DNA from: Excoecaria cochinchinensis
Taxonomy: Eukaryota > Streptophyta > Magnoliopsida > Malpighiales > Euphorbiaceae
Reading direction: 5' to 3'
DNA length: 64,000 bases
NCBI GenBank assembly: GCA_947683425.1
Contig: CANTUQ010000058.1
Coordinates: 17,864,437-17,928,436 of the forward strand
A program made the translations under genes and the position numbers. The stretch's first letter is position 1. The number at the start of each line of letters is the position of its first letter. The notes below the pieces were generated by a model. That model was not told the origin of the DNA, ran no database searches, and worked only from the letters and a program-made list of their open reading frames with translations. This document shows, one piece after another, positions 1 through 13,376 of this stretch.

Positions 1-2070
1 CCCCTAGGGAAAATCACCAAAATTGAAAAATTGTAAAAAGTGGTGAAATTTTGGATCCGAGTCCAATAATTCAGTAAAACCCGAATGGAATAGCTACTTG
101 AAGCTTGCTGTTGAGAATTTGATTCGTCTGAATATGACGAATTTTTACGGATTTCCCTAGGGATACCACTATGGAAAATAACCAAAATCGAAAAATCGTA
201 AAAAGTGGTGAAAGTTTTGTTCTGAGTCCAATAGTTCAGGAAAACTCAAATGGAATAGCTACAGGAAGCTTGCCGGTCACAACGCATCGAGAATTTGCTT
301 CGTCGGAATCCGACGAATTTTTACGGATTTTCCTAGGGGTACGAATAGGGAAAATCAAAAAATCATAAAATGTGGAGAAATTTATGATCTGAGTACAATA
401 ATTCAGGAAAACTTGATTGTAATAGCTACTGGAAGCTTGCCGGTCACAACGCATCGTGAATTGGTTTCGTCGGAATCCAACGAATTTTTACGGATTTCCT
501 TAGGGGTACTACTAGGAAAAATCACCAAAATCGAAAAATCGTAAAAAATGGTGAAATTTTGGATCCGAGTCAAATAATTCAGGAAACCTCGATTGGAATA
601 GCTACTAGAAGCTTGCCGTTGAGAATTGGCTTCGTCGGAATTCGACGACTTTTTACGGATTTCCCTAGGGGTACCACTAGGAAAATTCATTAAAATCGAA
701 AAATCGTAAAAAGTGGTGAAATTTTGGATCCGAGTCCAATAATTTCGGAAAACTCGATTGGAATAGCTACTGGAAGCTTGCCGTTGAGAATTGGCTTCAT
801 CGGAATCCGACAAATTTTTACGGATTTCCCTAGGTTTACAACTAGGAAAAATCACAAAAATCGAAAAATCGTAAAAAGTGGGGAAATTTTTGATCCGAGT
901 CCAATAATTCAGGAAAACTCGATTGGAATAGCTACTGGAAGCTTGTCGGTCACAACGCATTGAGAATTGGCTTCTTCGGAATGCGACGACTTTTTATGGA
1001 TTTTCCTAGGGGTACCACTAGGGAAAATCACCAAAATTGAAAAATTGTAAAAAGTGGTGAAATTTTGGATCCGAGTCCAATAATTCAGTAAAACCCGAAT
1101 GGAATAGCTACTTGAAGCTTGCTGTTGAGAATTTGATTCGTCTGAATATGACGAATTTTTACGGATTTCCCTAGGGGTACCACTATGGAAAATAACCAAA
1201 ATCGAAAAATCGTAAAAAGTGGTGAAAGTTTTGTTCTGAGTCCAATAGTTCAGGAAAACTCGAATGGAATAGCTACAGGAAGCTTGCCGGTCATAACGCA
1301 TCGAGAATTTGATTCGTCGGAATCCGACGAATTTTTACGGATTTTCCTAGGGGTACGAATAGGGAAAATCAAAAAATCATAAAATGTGGAGAAATTTATG
1401 ATCTGAGTACAATAATTCAGGAAAACTCGATTGTAATAGCTACTGGAAGCTTGCCGGTCACAACGCATCGTGAATTGGTTTCGTCGGAATCCGACGAATT
1501 TTTACGGATTTCCCTAGGGGTACCACTAGGGAAAATCACCAAAATCGAAAAATCGTAAAAAGTGGTGAAATTTTGGATCCGAGTCAAATAATTCAGGAAA
1601 ACTCGATTGGAATAGCTACTAGAAGCTTGCCGTTGAGAATTGGCTTCGTCGGAATTCGACGACTTTTTACGGATTTCCCTAGGGGTACCACTAGGGAAAT
1701 TCATTAAAATCGAAAAATCGTAAAAAGTGGTGAAATTTTGGATCCGAGTCCAATAATTTCGGAAAACTCGATTGGAATAGCTACTGGAAGCTTGCCGTTG
1801 AGAATTGGCTTCATCGGAATCCGATAAATTTTTACGGATTTCCCTAGGTTTACAACTAGGAAAAATCACAAAAATCGAAAAATCGTAAAAAGTGGGGAAA
1901 TTTTTGATCCGAGTGCAATAATTCAGGAAAACTCGATTGGAATAGCTACTGGAAGCTTGTCGGTCACAACGCATTGAGAATTGGCTTCTTCGGAATGCGA
2001 CGACTTTTTATGGATTTCCCTAGGGGTACCACTAGGGAAAATCACCAAAATTGAAAAATCGTAAAAAGTG
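1..2070. repeat. Higher-order repeat: 1,014-bp hexamer, two copies
   Basis: Bases 1-1,014 recur at 1,015-2,028 with offset 1,014. The spacing fits three 165-bp, one 167-bp and two 176-bp monomers. Diagnostic variants shared by both copies are AGTAAAACCCGAATGG, the GAAAGTTTTGTTCTGAG box near 210 and 1,224, and TTTATGATCTGAG near 380 and 1,394. Similarity falls off after about 2,060. Related partial copies lie near 9,430-9,880 and 13,377-14,300. Confidence 0.85.
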
Positions 2071-4740
2071 GTGAAATTTTTGATCCGAGTCCAATAATAC
2101 AGGAAAACTCGATTGGAATAGCTACTGGAAGATTGCCGGTCAAAACGCATCGAGAATTGGCTTCGTCGGAATCCGACGAATTTTTATGAATTTCCCTAGG
2201 ACCTCTAGGAAAAATCACCAAAATCGAAAAATCGTAAAAAGTGGTGAAATTTTTGATCCGAGTCCAATAATTTAGGAAAACTAAATTGGAATAGCTACTG
2301 GAAGCTTGCCGGTCACAACGTATCGAGAATTCGCTTCGTCGGAATGCGACGAATTTTTACGGATTTCCCTAGGGGTACCACTAGGGAAAATCACCAAAAT
2401 CGAAAAATCGTAAAAAGTGGTGAAATTTTGGATCCGAGTCCAATAATTTAGGAAAAATTGATTGGAATAGCTACTGGAAGCTTGCCGGTCACAACGCATC
2501 GAGAATTGGCTTCGTCGAAATCCGACAAATTTTTACGGATTTCCGTAGGGGTACCACTAGGGAAAATCACCAAAATCGAAAAATCGTAAAAAGTGGTGAA
2601 ATTTTTGATCCGAGTCCAATAATACAGGAAAACTCGATTGGAATAGCTACTGGAAGCTTGCCGGTCACAACGCATCGAGAATTGGATTCATCGGAATTCG
2701 ACGAATTTTTACGGATTTTTCTAGGGGTAACACTAGGGAAAATCGAAAAATCATAAAAAGTGGAGAAATTTTTGATCCGAGTCCAATAATTCAGTAAACC
2801 TCGATTGGAATAGCTACTGGAAGCTTGCCGGTCAGAACGCATCGAGAATTGGTTTCGTCGAAATCCGACGAATTTTTACGGATTTTCCTAGGGGTACCAC
2901 TAGGAAAAATCACCAAAATCGAAAAATCATAGAAAGTGGTGAAATTTTGGATCCGAGTCAAATAATTCAGGAAAACTCAATTGGAATAGCTACTGGAAGC
3001 TTGCCGTTTAGAATTGGCTTCATCGGAATCCGACAAATTTTTACGGATTTCCCTAGGTTTACAACTAGGAAAAATCACAAAAATCGAAAAATCGTAAAAA
3101 GTTGGGAAATTTTTTATCCGAGTCCAATAATTCAGGAAAACTCGATTGGAATAGCTACTGGAAGCTTGTCGGTCACAACGCATTGAGAATTGGCTTCTTC
3201 GGAATGCGACGACTTTTTATGGATTTCCCTAGGGGTACCACTAGGGAAAATCACCAAAATTGAAAAATCGTAAAAAGTGGTGAAATTTTTGATCCGAGTC
3301 CAATAATACAGGAAAACTCGATTGGAATAGCTACTGGAAGATTGCCGGTCAAAACGCATCGAGAATTGGCTTCGTCGGAATCCGACGAATTTTTATGAAT
3401 TTTCCTAGGACCTCTAGGAAAAATCACCAAAATCGAAAAATCGTAAAAAGTGGTGAAATTTTTGATCCGAGTCCAATAATTTAGGAAAACTAAATTGGAA
3501 TAGCTACTGGAAGCTTGCCGGTCACAACGTATCGAGAATTCGCTTCGTCGGAATGCAACGAATTTTTACGGATTTCCCTAGGGGTACCACTAGGAAAAAT
3601 CACCAAAATCGAAAAATCGTAAAAAGTGGTGAAATTTTGGATCCGAGTCCAATAATTTAGAAAAAATCGATTGGAATAGCTACTGGAAGCTTGCCGGTCA
3701 CAACGCATCGAGAATTGGCTTCGTCGAAATCCGACGAATTTTTACGGATTTCCGTAGGGGTACCACTAGGGAAAATCACCAAAATCGAAAAATCGTAAAA
3801 ATTGGTGAAATTTTTGATCCGAGTCCAATAATACAGGAAAACTCGATTGGAATAGCTACTGGAAGATTGCCGGTCAAAACGCATCGAGAATTGGCTTCGT
3901 CGGAATCCGACGAATTTTTATGAATTTCCCTAGGACCTCTAGGAAAAATCACCAAAATCGAAAAATGGTAAAAAGTGGTGAAATTTTTGATCCGAGTCCA
4001 ATAATTTAGGAAAACTAAATTGGAATAGCTACTGGAAGCTTGCCGGTCACAACGTATCGAGAATTCGCTTCGTCGGAATGCGACGAATTTTTACGGATTT
4101 CCCTAGGGGTACCACTAGGGAAAATCACCAAAATCGAAAAATCGTAAAAAGTGGTGAAATTTTGGATCCGAGTCCAATAATTTAGGAAAAATCGTTTGGA
4201 ATAGCTACTGGAAGCTTGCCGGTCACAACGCATCGAGAATTGGCTTCGTCGAAATTCGACGAATTTTTACGGATTTCCGTAGGGGTACCACTAGGGAAAA
4301 TCACCAAAATCGAAAAATCGTAAAAAGTGGTGAAATTTTTGATCCGAGTCCAATAATACAGGAAAACTCGATTGAAATAGCTACTGGAAGCTTGCCGGTC
4401 ACAACGCATCGAGAATTGGATTCATCGGAATTCGACGAATTTTTACGGATTTTTCTAGGGGTAACACTAGGGAAAATCGAAAAATCATAAAAAGTGGAGA
4501 AATTTTTGATCCGAGTCCAATAATTCAGTAAACCTCGATTGGAATAGCTACTGGAAGCTTGCCGGTCAGAACGCATCGAGAATTGGCTTCGTCGAAATCC
4601 GACGAATTTTTACGGATTTTCCTAGGGGTACCACTAGGAAAAATCACAAAAATCGAAAAATCATAGAAAGTGGTGAAATTTTGGATCCGAGTCAAATAAT
4701 TCAGAAAAACTCGATTGGAATAGCTACTGGAAGCTTGCCG
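1730..4740. repeat. Nested higher-order repeats: 1,209 bp, 525 bp and 1,734 bp offsets
   Basis: A segment from about 1,730 to 2,620 recurs at about 2,939-3,830 (offset 1,209). Inside it a trimer of 525 bp (173+176+176) recurs again at about 3,835-4,360. Its marker is the shortened junction CCTAGGACCTCTAGG followed by TAAATTGG and GTATCGAG. A further piece at about 2,570-2,950 matches 4,300-4,685 (offset 1,734), including the GGTAACACTAGGGAAAATCG monomer and the GTCAGAACGC variant. Confidence 0.8.
2606..2772 (+). repeat. Exemplar 167-bp monomer class
   Basis: Differs from the 176-bp form by loss of nine bases in the A-tract zone: GGGAAAATCACCAAAATCG becomes GGGAAAATCG. The lost piece is flanked by the direct repeat AAAATC, so slippage or recombination between the 9-bp subrepeats explains it. 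The class recurs widely in the left sub-array. Confidence 0.9.
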
Positions 4741-7700
4741 TTGAGAATTGGCTTCATCGGAATCCGACCAATTTTTTCGGATTTCCCTAGGGGTACACTA
4801 GGGAAAATCGAAAAATCGTAAAAAGTGGTGAAATTTTAGATCCGAGTCAAATAATTCAGGAAACCTCGATTGGAATAGCAACTGGAAGCTTGTCGTTGAG
4901 TATTGGTTTCGTCGGAATCCGACGAATTTTTACGGATTTCCCTAGGGGTACCACTAGGGAAAATCACCAAAATCGAAAAATCATAAAAAGTGGTGAAATT
5001 TTTAATCCGAGTCTAATAATACAGGAAAACTCGATTGGAATAGCTACTGGAAGCTTGCCGGTCACAACGCATCGAGAATTGGCTTCGTCGGAATGCGACG
5101 AAATTTTTCCGGATTTCCCTAAGGGTACCACTAGGAAAAATCACAAAAATCGAAAAATCGAAAAAAGTGGTAAAATTTTTGATCCGAGTCAAATAATTCA
5201 GGAAAACGCGATTGGAATAGCTACTGGAAGCTTGCCGGTCACAACGCATCGAGAATTGGCTTCGTCAGAATCCGACGAATTTTTACGGATTTCCCTAGGG
5301 GTACAAATAGGAAAAATCACCAAAATTGATAAATCGTAAAAAGTGATGAAATTTTTGATTCGAGTCCAATCTTTCAGGAAAACTCGATTAGAATAGGTAC
5401 TGGAAGCTTGCCGTTGAGAATTGGTTTCGTCGGAATCCGACAAATTTTTAAGGATTTCCCCAGGGGTACCACTAAGGAAAATCACCAAAATCGAAAAATC
5501 GTAAAAAGTGGAGAAATTTTTGGTGATATTTTTGATCCGAGTCCAATAATACAGGAAAACTCGATTGGAATAGCTACTGGAAGCTTGCCGGTCACAACGC
5601 ATCGAGAATTGGCTCCGTCGGAATCCGACGAATTTTTACGAATTTCCCTAGGACCTCTAGGAAAAATCACCAAAATCGAAAAATCATAAAAAGTGGTGAA
5701 ATTTTTGATCCGAGTCCAATAATTTAGGAAAACTAGATTGGAATAGCTACTGGAAGCTTTCCGGTCACAACGTATCGAGAATTGGCTTCGTCGGAATCCG
5801 ACGAATTTTTACGGATTTCCCTAGGGGTACCACTAGGGAAAATAACCAAAATCGAAAAATCGTAAAAAGTGGTGAAATTTTGGACCCGAGTCCAATAATT
5901 TAGGAAAACTCGATTGGAATAGCTACTGGAAGCTTGCCGGTCACAACGCATCGAGAATTGGTATCGTCGAAATGCGACGAATTTTTACGGATTTCCCTAG
6001 GGGTACCACTAGGGAAACTCACCAAAATCGAAAAATCATAAAAAGTGGTGAAATATTTGATCCGAGTCCAATAATACAGCAAAACTCGATTGGAATAGCT
6101 ATTGGAAGCTTTCCGGTCACAACGCATCAAGAATTGGCTTCGTCGGAATGCGACGAATTTTTACGGATTTCCCTAGGGGTACCACTAGTGAAAATCACCA
6201 AAATCGAAAAATCGTAAAAAGTGGTGAAATTTTGGATCCGAGTCCAATAATTCAGGAAAACTCGATTGGAATAGCAACTGGAAGCTTGCCGGTCACAACG
6301 GATCGGGAATTAGTTTCGTCAGAATCTGACGAATTTTTATGAATTTCGCTAGGGTACCACTAGGGAAAATCACCAAAATCTAAATATCGTAAAAAATGGT
6401 GAAATTTTGGATCCGGGTCCAATAATTAAGGAAAACTCGATTGGAATACCTACTGGAAGCTTGCCGTTCACAACGCATCGAGAATTGGCTTCGTCGGAAT
6501 CCGATGAATTTTTACGGATTTCCCTAGCGGTACCACTAGGGTAAATCACCAAAATCGAAAAATCGTAAAAAATGGTGAAATTTTTGATCCGAGTCCAATA
6601 ATTCAGGAAAAATCGATTGGAATATCAACTGGAACCTTGCCGGTCCCAATGCATCGAGAATTGGCTTCGTCGGAATCCGACGAATTTTTACGGATTTCCA
6701 TAGGGCCACTAGGTAAAATCTCTAAAATCGAAAAATCGTAAAAAGTGGTGAAATTTTTGATCCGAGTCCAATAATGCAGGAAAACTCGATTGGAATAGAT
6801 ACTGGAAGCTTGCCGTTGAGAATTGGCTTCGTCGGAATCCGACGAATTTTTACGGATTTTCCTAGGGGTACCACTAGGAAAAATCACCAAAATCGAAAAA
6901 TCGTAAAAAGTGGTGAAATTTTTGATCTGAGTCCAATAATTTAGGAAAACTGGATTGGAATAGCTACTGGAAACTTGCCGGTCACAACGCATCGAGAAAT
7001 GGCTTCGTCGGAATCCGACGAATTTTTACAGATTTTCCTAGGGGTAATACTAGGGAAAATCGAAAAATCGTAAAAAGTGGAGAAATTTTTGACTTGAGTC
7101 CAATAATTCAGGAAAACTCGATTGGAATAGCTACTGGAATCTTGCCGGTCACAACGCATCTAGAATTGGCTTCGTCGGAATCCGACGAATTTTTATGGAT
7201 TTCCCTAGGGGTACCACTAGGGAAAATCACCAAAATTGAAAAAAGGGGTGAAATTTTGGATCCGTGTCCAATAATTCAGGAAAAATCGATTGGAATGGCT
7301 ACTGGAAGCTTGCCGTTGAGAATTTGCTTCGTCGGAATCCGACGAATTTTTACGGATTTCCCTAAGGGTACCACTAGGAAAAATCACCAAAATCGAAAAA
7401 TCGTAAAAAGTGGTGAAATTTTGGATCCGAGTCCAATAATTCAGGAAAACTAGATTCTAGTAGCTACTAGAAGCTTGCCGGTCACAACGTATCGAGAATT
7501 GGCTTCATCGGAATCCGACGAATTTTTACGGATTTCCCTAAGGGGTAACACTAGGGAAAATCGAAAAATCGTAAAAAGTGGAGAAATTTTTAATCTGAGT
7601 CCAATAATTCAGGAAAATTCGATTGGAATAGCTACTGGAAGCTTGCCGGTCACAACGCATCGAGAATTGGCTTCGTCGGAATCCGACGAATTTTTTCGAA

Positions 7701-9400
7701 TTTCCCTAGGGGTACCACTAGGGAAAAGCACAGAAATCGAAAAGTCGTAAAAAGTGGTGAAATTTTGTATCCGAATCCAATAATTCAGGAAAAATCGATT
7801 GGAATAACTACTAGAAGCTTGCCGTTGAGAATTGGCTTCGTCGGAATCCGACGAATTTTTACGGATTTCCAAAGGGGTACCACTAGGGAAAATCACCAAA
7901 ATCGAAAAATCATAAAAAGTGGTGAAATTTTTGATCCGAGTCCAATAATTTAGGAAAACTCGATTGGAATAGCTACTGGAAGCTTGCCGGCCACAACACA
8001 TCGAGAATTGGCTTCGTCCGAATCCGACGAATTTTTACGGATTTCCCTAGGGGTACCACTAGGGAAAATCACCAAAATCGAAAAGTCGTAAAAAGTGGTG
8101 AAATTTTTGATCCGAATCCAATAATTTAGGAAAATTCGATTGGAATAGCTACTGGATGCTTGCCGGTCACAACGCATCGAGAATTGTCATCGCCGGAATA
8201 CGACGAATTTTTACGGATTTCCCTAGGGGTACCACTAGGAAAAATCACCAAAATCGAAAAATCGTAAAAAGTGGTGAAATTTTGGATCCGAGTCAAATAA
8301 TTCAGGAAAACTCGATTGGAATAGCTACTAGATGCTTGCCGGTCACAACGTATCGAGAATTAGCTTCGTCGTAATACGACGAATTTTTACGGATTTCCCT
8401 AGGGGTGCAACTAGGGAAAATCACCAAAATCGAAAAATCGTAAAAAGTTATGAAATTTTTGATCCGAGTCCAATAATTCAGGAAAACTCGAATAGAATAG
8501 CTACTGGAAGCTTGCCGTTGACAATTCACTTCGTCGGAATCCGATGAATTTTTACGGATTTCCCCTGGGGTACCACTAGGGAAAATAACCAAATTCGAAA
8601 AATCATAAAAAGTGGTGAAATTTTTGATCCGAGTCCAATAATTCAGGAAAACTAGATTGGAATAGCTACTGAAAGCTTTCCGGTCACAACGCATCGAGAA
8701 TTTGTTTCGTCGAAAGTTGACAAATTTTTACGGACTACCCTAGGGGTAACACTAGGGAAAATCGAAAAATCGTAAAAAGTGGAGAAATTTTTGATCCGAG
8801 TCCAATAATTCAGGAAAACTCGATTGGAATAGCTACTGGAAGCTTACCGGTCACAACGCATCGAGAATTGGTTTCGTCGAAATCCGACGAATTTTTACGG
8901 ATTTCCCTAGGGGTACCACTAGGAAAAATCAAAAAAATCGAAAAATCGTAAAAAGTGATGAAATTTTTGATCCGAGTCCAAAAATTCAGGAAAACTCGAT
9001 TAGAATAGCTACTGGAAGCTTGCCGTTGAGAATTGATTTCGTCGGAATCCGACGAATTTTTACGGATTTCCCTAGGGGTACCACTAGGGAAAATCACCAA
9101 AATCGAAAAATCGTAAAAAGTGGTTAAATTTTTGATCCGAGTACAATAATTCAGGAAACCTCGATTGGAATAGGTACTGGAAGCTTTCCGGTCACAATGC
9201 ATCGAGAATTGGCTTCGTCGGAATCTAATGAATTTTTACGGATTTTCCTAGGGGTAACATTAGGGAAAATCGAAAAATCATAAAAAGTGGAGAAATTTTG
9301 GATCTGAGTCCAATAATTGAGGAAAACTAGATTGTAATAGCTACTGGAAGCTTGCCGGTCACAACGCATTGAGAATTGGCTTCGTCGGAATCCGACGAAT
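4741..9400. repeat. Diverged L-type monomers, partial higher-order copies
   Basis: Tandem monomers of the 165/167/176 classes, no gene. About 4,990-5,450 resembles 14,240-14,700 and 18,690-19,090. About 5,521-5,860 matches 15,789-16,130 (offset 10,268), including CTCCGTCGG and CCTAGGACCTCTAGG. The rest shows many private substitutions and small indels and no clear longer period. Confidence 0.75.
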
Positions 9401-12400
9401 TTTTACGGATTTCCCTAGGGGTACAAAAAAGGAAAATCACCAAAATCGAAAAATCGTAAAAACTGGTGAAATTTTGGATCCGAGTCCAATAATTCAGTAA
9501 AACCCGAATGGAATAGCTACTGGAAGCTTGCCGTTGAGAATTTGATTCGTCGAAATCTGACGAATTTTTACGGATTTCCCTAGGGGTACCACTAGGGAAA
9601 ATCACCAAAATCGAAAAATCGTAAAAAGTGGTGAAAGTTTTGTTCTGAGTCGAATAATTCAGGAAAACTCGAATGGAATAGCTACTGGAAGCTTGCCGGT
9701 CACAACCCATCGAGAATTAGCTTCGTCGAAATCCGACGAATTTTTACGGATTTCCCTAGGGGTACCAATAGGGAAAATCGAAAAATCATAAACAGTGGAG
9801 AAATTTATGATCTGAGTCCAATAATTCAGGAAAACTCGATTGTAATAGCTATTGGGAGCTTGCTGGTCACAACGCATCGAGAATTGGTTTCGTCGGAATT
9901 CGACGACTTTTTACGGATTTCCCTAGCGGTACCACTAAGGAAAATCACCAAAATCTAAAATTCTTAAAAAGTGGTGAAACTTTTGATCCGAATCCAATAA
10001 TTCAGGAAAACTCGATTAGAATAGCTACTGGAAGCTTGCCGTTAAAAATTGGTTTCGTCGGAATCCGATAAATTTTTACGGATTTCCCTAGGGGTACCAC
10101 TAGGGAAAATCACCAAAATTGAAAAATCGTCAAAAGTGAAAAATTTTTTTATCCGAGTCAAATAATTCAGGAAAACTCGATTGGAATAGCTACTAGAAGC
10201 TTGTCGGTCACAACGCATCGAGAATTGGCTTCGTCGGAATGCGACGAATTTTTACTGATTTCCCTAGGGGTACCACTAGGAAAAATCACCAAAATCGAAA
10301 AATCGTAAAAAGTGGTGAAATTTTTGATCCGAGTCCAATAATACAGGAAAACTCGATTGGAATAGCTACTGGAAGCTTGCCGGTCACAACGCATCGAGAA
10401 TTGGCTTCGTCGGAATCCGACTAATTTTTACGAATTTCCCTAGGACCTCTAGGAAAAATCACCAAAATCGAAAAATCGTAAAAAGTGGTGAAATTTTTGA
10501 TCGGAGTCAAATAATTTAGGAAAACTAAATTGGAATAGCTACTGGAAGCTTGCCAGTCACAACGTATCGAGAATTGGCTTCCTCGGAATCCGACGAATTT
10601 TTACGGATTTCCCTAGGGGTACCACTAGGGAAAATCACCAAAATCGAAAAATCGTAAAAAGTGGTGAAATTTTTGATCCGAGTCCAATAATTTAGGAAAA
10701 CTCGATTAGAATAGCTACTGGAAGCTTGCCGGTCACAACGCATCGAGAATTGGATTCGTCGAAATCCGACGAATTTTTGCTGATTTCCCTAGGGGTACCA
10801 CTAGAGAAAATCACCAAAATCGAAAAATCATAAAAAATGGTAAAATTTTGGATCCGAGTCCAATAATTCAGGAAAACTCGATTGGAATAGCTACTGGAAG
10901 GTTGCCGGTCACAAAGCATCGAGAATTGGTATCGTCGGAATCCGATGAATTTTTACAGATTTCCCTAGGGGTACAACTATTGAAAATCGAAAAATCGTAA
11001 AAAGTGGTGAAATTTTTGATCCGAGTCCAATAATTAAGGAAAACTCGATTGGAATAGCTACTGGAAGCTAGCCATTGAGAATTGGTTTCGTCGGAACGAA
11101 TTTTTACGGATTTCCCTAGGGGAACCACTAGGGAAAATCAACAAAATCGAAAAATCGTAAAAAGTGGTGAAATTTTCGATCCGAGTACAATAATTCAGGA
11201 AAACTCTATTGGAATAGCTACTAGAAGCTTTCCGGTCACAACGCATCGAGAATTGGCTTCTTTGGAATTCGTCGAATTTTTACCGATTTCCCGAGAGGTA
11301 CCACTAGGGAAAATCACCAAAGTCGAAAAATCGTAAAAAGTGGTGAAATTTTTGGATCCGAGTCCAATAATACGGGAAAACTCGATTGGAATAGCTCCTG
11401 GAAGCTTGCCATTGAGAATTGGTTTCGTCGAAGTCCGACGAATTTTTACGGATTTCCATAGGGGTACCAGACGAATTTTTACGGATTTTCCTAGGGGTAC
11501 CACTCGGGAAATTCGAAAAATCGTAAAATGTGGTAAAATTTTGGATTCGAGTCCAATAATTAAGGAAAACTCGATTGGAATAACTACTGGAAGTTTGCCG
11601 TTGAGAATTGGGTTCGTCGGAATCCGACGAATTTTTACGGATTTCCCTAGAGGTACCACTAGGGAAAATCACAAAAATCGAAAAATCGTAAAGAGTGGTG
11701 AAATTTTTGATCCGAGTCGAATAATTCAGGAAAACTCGATTTGAATAGCTACTGGAAGCTTGCCGGTCACAACTCATCGAGAATTGGCTTCGTCGGAATC
11801 CGACGAATTTTCACGGATTTCCCTAAGGGTACCACTAAGGAAAATCGAAAAATCGTAAAAAGTGGTGAAATTTTTGATCGGAGTCCAATAATTCAGGAAA
11901 AGTCGATTGAAATAGCTATTGTAAGCTTGCGGGTCACAATGCATCGAGAATTGGCTTCATTGGAATGCGACGAATTTTTACGGATTTCCCTAGGGGTAAC
12001 ACAAGGGAAAATCACCAAAATTAAAAAATCGTAAAAAGTGGTGAAACTTTGGATCCGAGTCCAATAATTCAGGAAAACTCGATTGGAATAGCTACTGGAA
12101 GCTTGCCGGTCACAACGCATCGAGAATTGGCTTCGTCGAAATCCGACGAATTTTTATGAATTTCGCTAGGGGCACCACTAGGAAAAATCACCAAAATCGA
12201 AAAATCGTAAAAAGTGGTGAAATTTTAGATCCGAGTCCAATAATTCAGGAAAACTCGATTGGAATAGCTACTGGAAGCTTGCCGTTGAGAATTGGCTTCG
12301 TCGGAATCCGAAGAATTTTTACGGATTTCCCTAGGGGTACCACTAGGGTAAATCACCAAAATTCAAAAATCATAAAAGGTAGTGAAATTTTGGATCCGAG

Positions 12401-13376
12401 TGCAATAATTCAGGAAATCTCGATTGGAATAGCTACTGGAAGCTTGCCAGTCACAACGCATCGAGAATTGCCTTCGTCGAAATCTGACGAATTTTTACAG
12501 ATTTCCCTAGGTGTACCACTAGGAAAAATCGAAAAATCGTAAAAAGTGGTGAAATTTTGGATCCGAGTCCAATAATTCAGCAAAACTCGATTGGAATAGC
12601 TACTTGAAGCTTGCCGGTCACAATGCATCGAGAATTGGCTCCGTCGGAATACGACAAATTTTTACGGATTTCCCTAGGGGTACCACTAGGAAAAATAACC
12701 AAAATCGAAAAATCGTAAAAATTGGTGAAATTTTTTATCCGAGTCAAATAATACAGGAAAACTCGATTGGAATAGCTACTGGAAGCTTGCTGGTCACAAC
12801 GCATCGAGAATTGGCTTCGTCGAAATCCGAAAATTTTTTACGGATTTCCCTAGGGGGTACCACTAGGAAAAATCACCAAAATCGAAAAATCGTAAAAAGT
12901 GGTGAAATTTTGGATCCGAGTCCAATAATTCAGGAAAACTCGATTGGAATAACTACTGGAAGCTTGCCGGTCACAATGGATCGAGAATTGGTTTCGTCGG
13001 AATCCAGCGAATTTTTACGAATTTCGCTAGGGGTACCACTAGGGAAAATAACCAAAATCGAAAGATCATAAAAAGTGGTAAAATTTATGATCCGAGTCCA
13101 AGAATTCAGGAAAACTTGATTGGAATAGCTAGTGGAAGCTTGCCGTTGAGAATTGGCTTCATCGGAATCCGACGAATTTTTACGGATTTCCCTAGGGGTA
13201 CCACTAGGGTAAATCACCAAAATCGAAAAATCGTAAAAAGTTGTGAAATTTTAGATCCGAGTCCAATAATTCAGGAAAACTAGATTGTAATAGCTACTGG
13301 AAGCTTACCGGTCACAACGCATCGAGAATTGGTTTCATCGGAATCCGATGAATTTTTCCGGATTTCCCTAGTTGTA
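9401..13376. repeat. Diverged L-type monomers with partial hexamer copy
   Basis: About 9,430-9,880 is a diverged partial copy of the hexamer that opens the window (AGTAAAACCCGAATGG and GAAAGTTTTGTTCTGAG are present). The remainder is irregular tandem monomers, including a 189-bp monomer with an internal 33-bp duplication near 11,437 and one lacking five bases of the dyad near 11,091. No gene and no foreign insertion seen. Confidence 0.75.

Noticed and set aside
403..1974. Many 60-190 codon open frames with recurring residues such as MRCDRQASSSYS
   Set aside because: The same peptide recurs throughout the array in step with the monomer, with starts in the same repeat position and premature ends caused by monomer length. 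These are repeat shadows, not a gene family.
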